In this document: in pieces, positions 17,373-25,878 of the stretch
Position numbering within the stretch: the first letter of the stretch is position 1
Layout of the letters: each line of letters opens with the position of its first letter
Origin: Paraburkholderia agricolaris
Lineage (GTDB): Bacteria > Pseudomonadota > Gammaproteobacteria > Burkholderiales > Burkholderiaceae
Assembly (NCBI RefSeq): GCF_009455635.1
Contig: NZ_QPER01000002.1
Span: 310,001-374,000, forward strand
Reading direction: 5' to 3'
DNA length: 64,000 bases
Notes under the pieces: model-generated
What the model saw: the letters and a program-made list of their open reading frames with translations, nothing else
Told to the model about the DNA's origin: nothing
The model's database searches: none
Translations under genes and position numbers: made by a program

Positions 17373-18047
17373 CTACGGTTTTACCGCGTAACGCACCAGT
17401 TCGGTTGCGGTGGTTGCGGGCACACCCTTTCCACCCATGCGGCCTTGAAACTCCTCGCGGACGACGCGCTTGGCGCTTGGGGCGTACCACAGCGTCTCTT
17501 CCATCGGCCCACCTCCGGCGCCAGATTGCGGCGTCCAGACGCCCTTCATTCTGATCCTGATCGCGGAGAACGAGCCTGCTCTTGTCTTGATCTCCTCCAC
17601 ACCTTCCACTTCGCACTGGGCTCGCCGCAGCACCGTCGCGCCGGCTGCACCGACTGCCTGGCAGTCCGCCTCATAGTGCGTTCCGGCTCGCAGCGGAAAA
17701 TGAAGCGCGATACCGCAGGCGTTCGGCGCGGCCCCGTTGGGAATTACGTTGGCTTCTGGGGTCAGTTCCAGTTGCCTGCCTCCGGGCCCTATCTGAAGAG
17801 AGGCGCTCCCATCGGCATGGACGGACGTCACGGTTTGCGTGGTGGTTCTGCTCGTTCGGGATAGCAGGTCGGACCACTGATAGGTCCAGTTGTCCCCGGG
17901 CCTGTAGTGAGGCGCATCCTGAGGCAGAAGGGCGGACTCCGCAGCGGCCGCGGAACCGGTTGAAGCGGCAAACCCTGCCGCCAGCAGGCAGACGGTCGCC
18001 AGGGAGCCGAAATGCACGGACGAACGCCTGCTTTCGATTGCTTTCAT
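17373..18047 (-). CDS. Exported protein of unknown function
   Basis: From ATG 18047, with GGAGGGG just upstream, the protein has 224 residues. A long signal peptide (basic start MKAIESRR, hydrophobic stretch SLATVCLLAAGFAAS, cleavage near SAAAAE) precedes a mature domain rich in beta-type strands: YRPGDNWTYQWSD, then VTSVHADGSASLQIGPGG and a C-terminal TLWYAPSAKRVVREE. This looks like the periplasmic lipid- or polymer-handling beta folds often found as conserved hypotheticals, but I cannot name a family with confidence. Two cysteines may form a disulfide. Confidence 0.7.
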   Translation of the reverse strand: MKAIESRRSSVHFGSLATVCLLAAGFAASTGSAAAAESALLPQDAPHYRPGDNWTYQWSDLLSRTSRTTTQTVTSVHADGSASLQIGPGGRQLELTPEANVIPNGAAPNACGIALHFPLRAGTHYEADCQAVGAAGATVLRRAQCEVEGVEEIKTRAGSFSAIRIRMKGVWTPQSGAGGGPMEETLWYAPSAKRVVREEFQGRMGGKGVPATTATELVRYAVKP

Positions 18048-18481
18048 GCCTACCCCTCCTATGTACGGATACGGGTTGAACAGACGCGAATCGAATTCGA
18101 CCATCTGCGCAATCAACCGTTCCGAGGTGAATGGATCGCGTCATATAGCGATGAAACTACCGGGTGATGCCAGCCTCCATAACGAGCGAACCATCAACCG
18201 ATTCAATGCGCATAGATGCCGGATCATTCGTCCCATGGTCACAAGACGATCACCCGGGCGACGGTTCGCAAAGCGCCTGGAGGCAATTATTTGCCGTGAC
18301 ATCGGCGTCGCCTTAGGTCAAGATTTGTGCTTCGGCCGTGGCAATTGACTTCGACAGGTTGGTAAATTGGGGCAGACAAATGCGCGCGCTGCATAATCCA
18401 GATGATGCGGCGTGAAGCATCAAAAGTTTCAACGCCGGAACCTTGCCTGAGAGACGCGGTAAATCTTTTATTCTGGAAATA
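18048..18481. other. Intergenic stretch between the exported protein and the kinase gene
   Basis: About 430 bases that must hold two divergent promoters. I see no supported gene, no strong hairpin with a T tract and no clear -35/-10 pair; a TTGACT at about 18345 lacks a good -10 at the right distance. The right half is less GC-rich than its surroundings. Confidence 0.5.
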
Positions 18482-19828
18482 ATGCACGCAACGAGAAATC
18501 CCCCGCGGGGCGCCCGCACGTTGGTGCCGATCCGTCTATTCGTTGCCCAGGTGTTCGCTCCTGCCTTGCGAAACCTGCAATACGTGAGCCGCCGGATGCG
18601 CCCGTTCTCGATCATTGCGATCGTCGGTTTCCCGCTTTATTACTACATCTGGCACGATCTTTTTCCGCAGCCGTACGAAAACCTGCCGCTGCGGCTGATC
18701 GGCTCCGCGCTGTTTATTCCCATTGTATTTTCCGACCGCTGGCCGTCGTGGGCGAAAAAGCTCATGCCGTACTACTGGTACGCGACAATCTTTTACTCAC
18801 TGCCATTCTTTTTCACGTTCATGCTGTTGAAAAACAATGGCTCGAACGTGTGGGTCGAAAGTGCGCTGATCGCTGCATTCGTGATGGTGTTGCTGCTCGA
18901 CTGGCTCATGCTGCTGCTCAACTTCCTGCTCGGCATTGCGCTTGCGTACCTCGCCTATTGGGCAACAACCGACGTTGTCAGTATGAACACGTCGTACCTT
19001 GTTCATCTGGCGATTTTCTCGTTTGCGATAGCGATCGGCGCCATCGCAAACTATGACACGGAGCGCATCCGGGTCGAACAGGAACGGGCCATGCTGGCGA
19101 CCGCCGGCAGCATTGCTCATGAACTGCGTACGCCGCTACTCGCCATTCGCGCCGGCGCCGCCGGCCTCGGAAGCTACCTGCCGTTGCTGCTCGAAACATA
19201 CGGGATCGCTCAGGACAGCGGGCTGCGCGTGCCCAGGATCCGCTCCGTTCACCTTCATTCCATGGACGGCGTACTCTCCCGTATTGAGCAGGAGGCGGTT
19301 CATTCCAATACCATTATTGACATGCTGCTCGCGAACGCGCGGTTTACCGATGGGCACTCCCAACAGATCACAGACTGCTCGATCAGACAATGCGTGGAGA
19401 CCGCGCTCGCCCGCTATCCGTTTCGCGAGGGAGAGCAGCAACAGGTACTCACGGATCTCATCAATGACTTCACGTTCGAAGGTTCGAGCATGCTGGTGGT
19501 CCATGTGCTTTTCAACCTGCTGAAAAATGCGTTCCGCGGCATGGCAGATGTCGATAGCGCGCTGATCTCGATCCGGCTTGCACCTGGCGCGCGTGCGAAC
19601 CGGCTCCTCTTTCGCGATACCGGTGTAGGCATTGCGCCCCATGTACTTCCTCACATCTTCACGCGCTTCTATACGTCGTCGGCCGAAGCGGATGACGCCT
19701 CCGTCGGCACCGGCATCGGCCTCGCATTCTGTCGCGACGTCATGCGTGTAATGGGCGGCTCCATCGACTGTACGTCTGTCGAGTCTGTGTATACCGAGTT
19801 TGTGTTGACCTTTCCCAAGCCATCATGA
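18482..19828 (+). CDS. CqsS/LqsS-type sensor histidine kinase
   Basis: A 448-residue kinase with six or seven hydrophobic helices over about residues 38-185, then the H-box AHELRTPL (phospho-His near 211), N-box NLLKNAFRG (near 346), and ATP motifs DTGVGIAP (near 379) and GTGIGLAF (near 409). The multi-helix sensor without periplasmic domain is what CqsS of Vibrio and LqsS of Legionella use to detect alpha-hydroxyketones. A response regulator overlaps its stop by ATGA and a CqsA/LqsA-type synthase gene converges 1 kb downstream, which makes this role likely. ATG 18482 has only a weak ribosome site; a TTG at 18443 is possible. Confidence 0.88.
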   Translation: MHATRNPPRGARTLVPIRLFVAQVFAPALRNLQYVSRRMRPFSIIAIVGFPLYYYIWHDLFPQPYENLPLRLIGSALFIPIVFSDRWPSWAKKLMPYYWYATIFYSLPFFFTFMLLKNNGSNVWVESALIAAFVMVLLLDWLMLLLNFLLGIALAYLAYWATTDVVSMNTSYLVHLAIFSFAIAIGAIANYDTERIRVEQERAMLATAGSIAHELRTPLLAIRAGAAGLGSYLPLLLETYGIAQDSGLRVPRIRSVHLHSMDGVLSRIEQEAVHSNTIIDMLLANARFTDGHSQQITDCSIRQCVETALARYPFREGEQQQVLTDLINDFTFEGSSMLVVHVLFNLLKNAFRGMADVDSALISIRLAPGARANRLLFRDTGVGIAPHVLPHIFTRFYTSSAEADDASVGTGIGLAFCRDVMRVMGGSIDCTSVESVYTEFVLTFPKPS

Positions 19829-20853
19829 TGGATACGATCAAACCATTCTACTTTCCGACGACGGTCACGTTCGTCGACGACAGTTCGGCATTCCTGTCGA
19901 ATCTGTGTCTGCAACTCGAACCGAACCTTGCCTTCCGGCTCTTCAGTTCGTCCAGGGAAGCGCTGCACTTCGTGAATGAACGCCCTCGTCACGGTGCGCC
20001 TGAGGAACAGATCTTCGCGCCGTACCGGGACCGAACCGACGAGGACGAGGCTCATCAGGTCATCGCAATGAGTGTCGACGCCGTCCGCAATCAGGTGTTC
20101 GATAACGACCGGTTTCAGGCGGCGTCGGTTGTCGTCGTGGATTACGACATGCCAGGGCTGAATGGTCTCGAATTCTGCCGTCGCATAACGGACCCCGCAG
20201 TACGCAAGATCATGCTGACCGGAAAGGCGGACGAGCGTATCGCGGTGGAGAGCTTCAACGAAGGCATCATTCATCGTTTCATTCGCAAGCAGGACACATC
20301 GGCCATCAGCGCCTTAAATCGCGCGGTGCGGGATATGCAGCATGCGTACTTCGACAACCGGTGCCAGTCCATTCTCGACACGCTGGTGACGTCGGAATAT
20401 ACGTTCTTGCGTGACGAAGCGCTGGGTGCGCGGGTAAAAGAACTCTTTGAATCGCTCGGTATTGTCGAGCATTACCTTTCCTACTCGCCAAACGGGCTGC
20501 TCATGTTCGACAGCGCCGGCAAGTCCTATCTGCTGATTGTCCACACGAACGAAACGCTGCGGGGTGTGCGAGAAATAGCCGACGTACAAGGCGCGCCAGC
20601 GGCTTTTTTCGAAGCCCTGGACAGCGGCCGGAGCTTGCCGTACTTCTGGCAAACCAGCGGGTACTTCCCCACGGACGGCATTGCGTGGGAAAGCTATATG
20701 CACCCGGCAACACAGTTTACGGGGCAACGGCCTTACGTTTATGCCGTGATTCCCAACCCGCCCGGGTTTGATCTGGGCCACGTGCTGAGTTACGACCGTT
20801 ACCTCGAGTGGCTGGACCGCGACATACAGAAGACATGGAGTTCACTCACGTAA
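19825..20853 (+). CDS. LqsR-like response regulator with unusual output domain
   Basis: A 342-residue protein. The receiver domain has the acidic pair D18/D19, the phospho-accepting D106 in VDYDMPG, T132 and K155. An acidic insertion of roughly 40 residues (about 55-95, RTDEDEAHQ) separates the second helix from the strand carrying D106, which is not normal for receivers. The C-terminal 180 residues match no DNA-binding or enzymatic output I know, as described for Legionella LqsR. It shares four bases with the kinase gene. It should act downstream of hydroxyketone sensing, possibly through protein contacts. Confidence 0.82.
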   Translation: MMDTIKPFYFPTTVTFVDDSSAFLSNLCLQLEPNLAFRLFSSSREALHFVNERPRHGAPEEQIFAPYRDRTDEDEAHQVIAMSVDAVRNQVFDNDRFQAASVVVVDYDMPGLNGLEFCRRITDPAVRKIMLTGKADERIAVESFNEGIIHRFIRKQDTSAISALNRAVRDMQHAYFDNRCQSILDTLVTSEYTFLRDEALGARVKELFESLGIVEHYLSYSPNGLLMFDSAGKSYLLIVHTNETLRGVREIADVQGAPAAFFEALDSGRSLPYFWQTSGYFPTDGIAWESYMHPATQFTGQRPYVYAVIPNPPGFDLGHVLSYDRYLEWLDRDIQKTWSSLT

Positions 20854-20863
20854 ACTCCATGTC
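20832..20863. terminator. Hairpin between the convergent regulator and synthase genes
   Basis: Eleven-base perfect arms GACATGGAGTT and AACTCCATGTC around a ten-base loop. The right arm begins in the response regulator stop codon and ends ten bases before the synthase stop. It could terminate or stabilise both convergent transcripts; there is no T tract. Confidence 0.5.
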
Positions 20864-20872
20864 ATGCCGCTA

Positions 20873-22162
20873 TCAGACTGCTAATGCACTATCCGCGGTG
20901 CTTTGCTCGTGGCTATGTTTGCGGGACGACGGCCGCTCGCCGAGACGACGGCTGGAGGGCCAACTGTCGAGCTCAACCTCGCTGCGAATGTCACGGCAAA
21001 CGCTCACAAGCCTTTCGATCTGGGCGTCGGTCAGCGCAGCGTGGATCGACAAGCGGATCAGTGCACGATTGCGCGCCGTTGCCGGTGCGCAAAACACGGA
21101 ACCGAAAATGCCCCGCGATTCCAATGCGTCGCGTAACAGGATCGTGCGTTGTTCCGTACCTGCTTCGAGCGCGATGATCTGGCTCTCACTGGCATTCAGG
21201 TTATATCCAAGCGACGTCAACCGTTCCCGCAGCCACGCGGCATTCGAGGCGAGTCTCCTGCGCCGCCGATCGGCGCCTTCAATCACCGACAATGTCGCGT
21301 CCAGTCCGCTAATCTCGTGAGGCAACAGCGTGGAGCTGAAGATCGCAGGATTCGATTCGAACTTGAAGTACTCCTGGAAACGGACCGGACAACTGATGAA
21401 TCCGGCGCGGCCGGCAAACGCCTTGGCAAGACTTGCGGTGCGGAACGCGACGCGAGACTCGAGTCCAAGTTCGACAACCAGTCCCGCGCCACGCGGACCA
21501 TGCGTGCCGAGCGAATGCGACTCGTCGACCACGAACACACACTCATGCCGGTCACACACCTCCGCGAACGTGACAAGCGGGCATACGCTACCGTTCGTGC
21601 TGTAAATCGAATCGACCAGCACGACGCCTTGCCCGTACCGCACGATCTGCTGTTCGAGATGCGCCGCGTCGTTATGCCTGAACGGGACCGGAACCGCGCC
21701 CGCACAGCGGATGCCTTCCCACAACGACATGTGCGCCATCATGTCTACGTAGACCGGTGTTCGTGCCGAAGCGATCGACTGGATCAGCCCGATGTTCGCC
21801 GCATAGCCGGACTGACACAGTACGCCCGCCTCTGCATGCATGAACGCCGCCAGCCGGTTCTCGAACTTCAGTTGCGGGCAATCGCCGTGCAGGAAGATGC
21901 CCGACATCAATAGTCCGTTGCCGTCTGAGCGCAATGTCCGGCTCATACTGCGGATGATGTCGGGGTGGCGCGCGATCGCGAGATAGTCGTTACTCGACAG
22001 ATGCAACGCATCCGGTCCGGGAATGCGGCCACGCATGATGTGGCCGCCTCCCCACGTATCCGTTACCCGCTCGCTGTAATATTGCTCGACGCGCGACGCC
22101 ACAAAGGCCGGGAGCGATGGTGAGGGTTGGTTCTTTCCCAAGCGGTCAAAAACGGCTTTCAT
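20873..22162 (-). CDS. cqsA: Quorum-sensing autoinducer synthase, CqsA/LqsA type
   Basis: A 429-residue PLP enzyme of the alpha-oxoamine synthase family. It keeps the block typical of CqsA: SNDYL (57-61), GNGLLMSG (81-88), LCQSGYAAN (115-123), DESHSLGTHG (213-222) and the PLP lysine K247 in SLAKAFAGRAG, then FSSTLLPHE and AVFCAPAT-like SVFCAPATARNRAL. These distinguish CqsA/LqsA from biotin-type AONS and Kbl. The enzyme condenses an acyl-CoA with an amino donor on the way to alpha-hydroxyketone signals. A polar tail of about 30 residues extends past the family's usual end. AAGGAG precedes the start. It faces the kinase/regulator pair. Confidence 0.92.
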   Translation of the reverse strand: MKAVFDRLGKNQPSPSLPAFVASRVEQYYSERVTDTWGGGHIMRGRIPGPDALHLSSNDYLAIARHPDIIRSMSRTLRSDGNGLLMSGIFLHGDCPQLKFENRLAAFMHAEAGVLCQSGYAANIGLIQSIASARTPVYVDMMAHMSLWEGIRCAGAVPVPFRHNDAAHLEQQIVRYGQGVVLVDSIYSTNGSVCPLVTFAEVCDRHECVFVVDESHSLGTHGPRGAGLVVELGLESRVAFRTASLAKAFAGRAGFISCPVRFQEYFKFESNPAIFSSTLLPHEISGLDATLSVIEGADRRRRRLASNAAWLRERLTSLGYNLNASESQIIALEAGTEQRTILLRDALESRGIFGSVFCAPATARNRALIRLSIHAALTDAQIERLVSVCRDIRSEVELDSWPSSRRLGERPSSRKHSHEQSTADSALAV

Positions 22163-22357
22163 TTTGGCTCCTTAAAGGTTAGCTACTGCCCATAGCGGAC
22201 AGCAGACCCATAGTGAGCCACTCGTTTTTCCGCGTGTGTCATGTCACTGCTGCATCTGCGAGTAATTCAGCAGCGGCCCGGTGAATCGACGCAACCTGCG
22301 GTGGACTTTTTATTCATTCAGCATAAAACCGTGTCCGGCCAGAATCGATCGGGCGAT

Positions 22358-22413
22358 GCTTATGCCGGAATCGCTGGTAATCACGGGCGTTTTTAGATTG
22401 AGACGGCATAAGC
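22358..22413. repeat. 10-bp inverted repeat pair upstream of the synthase and GNAT genes
   Basis: GCTTATGCCG (22358-22367) and CGGCATAAGC (22404-22413) are exact reverse complements separated by 36 bases, in the 278-base divergent intergenic region between the autoinducer synthase and the GNAT gene. The spacing between centres is about 46 bases, near four to four and a half helical turns, suitable for two dimers or a looped binding site. Confidence 0.5.
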
Positions 22414-22440
22414 CGACATACCGCTGATAAGGACAGGAAA

Positions 22441-22899
22441 GTGAATGTGACATTCGCGGGTACAACGCACAGCGATGCCGAGGCGCTGGTACAGATACGC
22501 ATCGAGGCCATGCGGGAGAGTCTGGAGCGTATCGGCCGCTTCGATCCGCAGCGGGCGAGAGATCGATTCCTGTCGTCGTTCGATCCCGTGTTCTGCAGGT
22601 TCGTTATTGTCGATGGCGTATCGGTGGGCTTTGTCGTAGCGAAACCCGCCGACCATCATCTGACACTCGAGCACCTCTATATCCGCCCGGAATATCAGGG
22701 CAGGGGAATCGGCTCGGCAGTACTCGATTCCATCTTTGCCAGCGCCGATTCCCGATCGATTCCGGTCAAGGTCGGTGCGCTTCGCAATAGCGACTCAAAC
22801 CGCTTTTATCAGCGGCATGGTTTCCTGAAGATTGAAGAAACGGAGTGGGATATTTACTACCTTAGAAATCCCGAAGCGCGCGATAGCCGGGATTTCTGA
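22441..22899 (+). CDS. GNAT family N-acetyltransferase
   Basis: A 152-residue acetyltransferase from GTG 22441 (AGGA seven to ten bases before). The acetyl-CoA-binding signature is YIRPEYQGRGIGSAVL near residues 80-95, followed by VGALRNSDSNRFYQRHGF, typical of the fold's last strands. It is divergent from the autoinducer synthase and may share its regulatory region. The acceptor could be an amino acid or small amine; unknown. Confidence 0.88.
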   Translation: MNVTFAGTTHSDAEALVQIRIEAMRESLERIGRFDPQRARDRFLSSFDPVFCRFVIVDGVSVGFVVAKPADHHLTLEHLYIRPEYQGRGIGSAVLDSIFASADSRSIPVKVGALRNSDSNRFYQRHGFLKIEETEWDIYYLRNPEARDSRDF

Positions 22900-23076
22900 C
22901 AACCGGGCATCTGACGATTTCCGCCGAACTGATGCGCCCGAATACGCTTGAGCACATCCAGGGCATACCGATGGGCATCGTCCCGCATCCGTGCGGGGGT
23001 ACACCGATCAGCTACGCGCGCTGATTGTCGGGGCGATCCCACGGCAGCGCATCGGTTGCGCGTGCGTGACAACGGC

Positions 23077-24114
23077 TCAAGCCGGCGGCGACTGCACGAT
23101 CACGCCATACCACCCCAAGCCACGATAGCTCTCGTAGCCTGGAGTGGCGGCGAACGATACGGTACGCCCATCAGTTAGCTGATAAAAGCCCGCAGGACGG
23201 CCGCCGGTATTCAGACGGAACTGTTCGTCGAGCACACCCTTGTCGTCCGAACTCGCGATCACGCGATGCTGTGCGTTGACGATCATGCAGCGCGTGCGCC
23301 GCCATTCCTCATCCGTGAGCCGCACGCCTTTGACGACGGCCGACGCCTGGGGCGCCCAATCGAAAAAGATCACCAGCGCACCGAGCGGCGCGCCATTGAC
23401 CGCACCGTTTTCGCGGATTGCCGTCGCGTAGGTCGCGACGTGTGCGTGCTTCAGAAGCGCGAGTTCTTCGATATCGCCCGCAACAAAGTCCGCGCCCGAA
23501 GGCGTTTTCATTGCGTCGCGGAACCAGCCGGCTTCGGCCACGTTGCGGCCGTGCACCGCGTACGTATCGGGCCGGCCATTCGCGACGACGTTGCCCGCCG
23601 CGTCGATGATCCATAAATCACGGTACACGGTATAACTGTCGAGAATCACCGACAAACGGCGTGAGGCGTACGCCCGCGTGTCGACACTCGTATTGGCGAG
23701 GCAATCGACCACCGCGGAATCGGTGGCCCACCAGCGCACGTCGCACGAGCGCTCGTACAGATTGCGGTCGATCACGTCGATCATATTCAGCGCGAGGTCG
23801 GCGCAACGCTGACCTTCGTGCGAACGTAGCCGTTCGATCATGCTGTCGCCGAGATCGGTCAGCCTGGTCAGCGAGCCGGCGAGTTCGCGATTGAGCACCG
23901 TGGTGATTTCGCCGATTCGCGCCGACACATGCTTGACCTGATTCGCCACGACCGCGAAGCCGCGGCCCGCATTGCCGGCGCGCGCCGCCTCGATCAAGGC
24001 GTTGAGGGCGAGAAAGGTGGTCTCGCGATTGATGTCGTTGATATCGGAGATTTTTCCCGTCGCGAGTTTCCTGACGTGATGCGTCAGCTCGACGATTTCG
24101 AGTGGATTCGACAT
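23077..24114 (-). CDS. Soluble MCP-signalling plus Cache sensor protein
   Basis: A 345-residue protein with inverted domain order. Residues about 10-75 hold the chemoreceptor hairpin tip (ALNALIEAARAGNAGRGFAV), the CheA/CheW contact region. There are no transmembrane helices. The C-terminal 240 residues form a Cache-type sensor (DLWIIDAAGNVVANG, then VIFFDWAPQ, and FYQLTDGRTV). Classical receptors put the sensor first and outside the cell; here everything should be cytoplasmic. The signalling arm is also very short. It may sense an internal ligand and feed a CheA array or c-di-GMP network; partners are not in the window. Confidence 0.85.
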   Translation of the reverse strand: MSNPLEIVELTHHVRKLATGKISDINDINRETTFLALNALIEAARAGNAGRGFAVVANQVKHVSARIGEITTVLNRELAGSLTRLTDLGDSMIERLRSHEGQRCADLALNMIDVIDRNLYERSCDVRWWATDSAVVDCLANTSVDTRAYASRRLSVILDSYTVYRDLWIIDAAGNVVANGRPDTYAVHGRNVAEAGWFRDAMKTPSGADFVAGDIEELALLKHAHVATYATAIRENGAVNGAPLGALVIFFDWAPQASAVVKGVRLTDEEWRRTRCMIVNAQHRVIASSDDKGVLDEQFRLNTGGRPAGFYQLTDGRTVSFAATPGYESYRGLGWYGVIVQSPPA

Positions 24115-24385
24115 GGCATGGCCCCCGTGGCTGAAGATTGTTGTGCCTACATAAAAGCAAGCATCGGGCCGGGTTGATTCCACGGGCGTTACGGCCGTGG
24201 GCATGCACCTCGCAAACGTTTGACGATGCATGTCATGGTGCAGACACAATCGGCGATGGCGGGCGACGCACCGCATACGTGCATCGCCGGGAGGGAGGGC
24301 AGCGGTGCCAGAAGTGGGGATACACCAAACTGGAACTAGTCATGTCATTGGCGTGAAGCTTTCCGGCCACGTCGCCTGGCCGTTG

Positions 24386-24865
24386 TTAGATATCAAGCGG
24401 CAGCGATAGTCCAACCTTGACCTTCGACATCACGACCATGGTTTCGAAGTGGCGAATATTTGGGTTCTGTCTAAACACACGCGTCGAGAATTCTTCATAG
24501 TGATCGATGTCACGCATCGAGATCATGATGACAAAGTCCGCCCGCCCGGTGACGACGTAACACTGCATAACTTCAGGCAATGACTTGAGAAAGCGCTTGA
24601 ATTCATCGAGCAGATCAACACGCTCCCGTTCAACCTGAACCATCACCAGCATCATCAGCGGCAAGCCGACCTTATTCGGATCGACGACCGACACGTCCTG
24701 CTGAATGTACTTCTCGTCTCGCAACCGTTTGACTCGTCGCATACACGCGGGTGGACTCAATCCGATTTCCGCGGCAAGCAACTGGTTGCTGATCTGATTG
24801 TTACGCTGGAGGATCGCAAGGATCCGCAAATCGAAATCATCCAGCGAATTAGCTTGAGTAGTCAT
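24386..24865 (-). CDS. Lrp/AsnC family transcriptional regulator
   Basis: A 159-residue regulator from ATG 24865. The N-terminal helix-turn-helix (LDDFDLRILAILQRNNQ, LSPPACMRRVKRL) and the C-terminal RAM ligand domain are intact. Family members sense amino acids, most often leucine or another branched-chain or aromatic residue. It is divergent from the deleted MHS transporter and sits upstream of the amino-acid-related operon at 25879. A promoter block found in front of that operon is repeated in front of this region on the rightward strand, supporting a shared regulon. Confidence 0.92.
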   Translation of the reverse strand: MTTQANSLDDFDLRILAILQRNNQISNQLLAAEIGLSPPACMRRVKRLRDEKYIQQDVSVVDPNKVGLPLMMLVMVQVERERVDLLDEFKRFLKSLPEVMQCYVVTGRADFVIMISMRDIDHYEEFSTRVFRQNPNIRHFETMVVMSKVKVGLSLPLDI

Positions 24866-25222
24866 TGGATTTCTCAAAAAGCGAGACGAAGAAATTCTTC
24901 GACGCTTATCGGCCCGGATAGTTTTTTTGGATTTCTCGGTGCGTCCATACAATCGTAGCATCAATCATCGATACGGAAAGCGCGAAACAGAGCATGTGAA
25001 CCGGGCGCCTTCTATCCATCGGGAGGCTATGTACGCTGGTCTCGCCAGCGTATGCAGACGACACGATTCCGGTCAGCCTCGCCGACTTGATTACCGCTAC
25101 ACAAGCTCATTGCGGCGATAGCAGCGATCGGTTGATTCACTGAGGAGTGCAGCGTTTCAGGCCGCATTGCGGTGTGACTAGCGAGTCGATATCTGTTCAA
25201 GCGATCGAGGTTTCCGTTCCCC
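24866..25222. other. Intergenic stretch between the Lrp gene and the transporter remnant
   Basis: About 360 bases, less GC-rich than the genes around it. It holds the start region of the Lrp gene, a TTGGATTTCTC copy at 24865-24875 and the rightward promoter-like block at 24923. No supported gene. Confidence 0.5.
24923..24953 (+). promoter_or_regulatory. Rightward promoter-like block, copy 1
   Basis: Starts with TTTTTTGGATTTC and contains TACAAT as possible -10. The same 13 bases, then a similarly spaced TAGAAT, occur at 25808 before the binding-protein operon; over 36 bases the two agree at 25. This copy would once have driven the deleted MHS transporter. Confidence 0.5.
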
Positions 25223-25654
25223 TTGTCAAACGTCTTTTCTATGAGTTCCAACACATCGCAATTCACCTTCGACGGCCCGGATTGGGGATGGCGTGTGCCG
25301 TTTGTACCAGGTACTGCAATCATCGGCATTTTCGGTTTCTGGTTGCGTCGCAGTGTAGGTGAATCGCCGCGTGGTGCCGTGCACGTCGAAAAATCAATGT
25401 CTTCCCCGATACAGATCGTGTGGCGAGGTCATCGTCGCAACCTGATTCGCACGTTTGGAGTGGCCTCTCGGGATGCGCTCAGCTACAACTTCGCGGTAAC
25501 GGTTTTTGGGGGCTTCGCACCGTTTGTTGCAACGTGGCTGATTAGCATGACAGGCAACCCGTTATCGCCCACCTGGTATATCGCAACGGGCGCCCTGATC
25601 AGCCTGGTCGCTGCTCGCCTATCGCGCGAGACTGCGCAGACGGTGTTGCGGTAG
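25223..25654 (+). pseudogene. MHS-family MFS transporter with internal deletion
   Basis: The frame opens inside a transporter: WGWRVPFVPG and FGFWLRRSVGESP match the end of the first six-helix half of metabolite:H+ symporters (compare WAWRIPFLLG and GFYIRR in the intact gene at 49476). After a polar loop it jumps to ALSYNFAVTVFGGFAPF and PLSPTWYI, which correspond to the last two helices. The N-terminal five helices and about four helices in the middle are missing, with the join in frame. It cannot transport and is a relic of a transporter that belonged to the neighbouring amino-acid operon. Confidence 0.75.
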
Positions 25655-25807
25655 CGATGGGATGTCGAACCGCACGAGAGATTGATGACTTTTCAAGCAC
25701 CGTTGCGCCGAATTCAATCGAGCATCCAGCGAGGCGAGTGGCGTGCACTTCGGATTTCGCGCGAGCCCCAACAAAAGAAATTTCCTAATGTTTTTCCGCG
25801 TCCATCG

Positions 25808-25838
25808 TTTTTTGGATTTCGTAGCGTGTCCCTAGAAT
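25808..25838 (+). promoter_or_regulatory. Promoter-like block of the amino-acid operon, copy 2
   Basis: TTTTTTGGATTTC followed by TAGAAT about 40-70 bases before the binding protein start. The 13-base identity with the block at 24923 suggests a common promoter plus Lrp site. Confidence 0.5.
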
Positions 25839-25878
25839 TTAGGCTTCAATTCAACGACTCGGCAATGCGGAGAAGAGA

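Noticed and set aside
22857..23072. A 71-codon minus-strand frame between the GNAT and MCP-like genes
   Set aside because: No clear ribosome site and it runs into the GNAT gene; a segment looks protein-like but too short to support.
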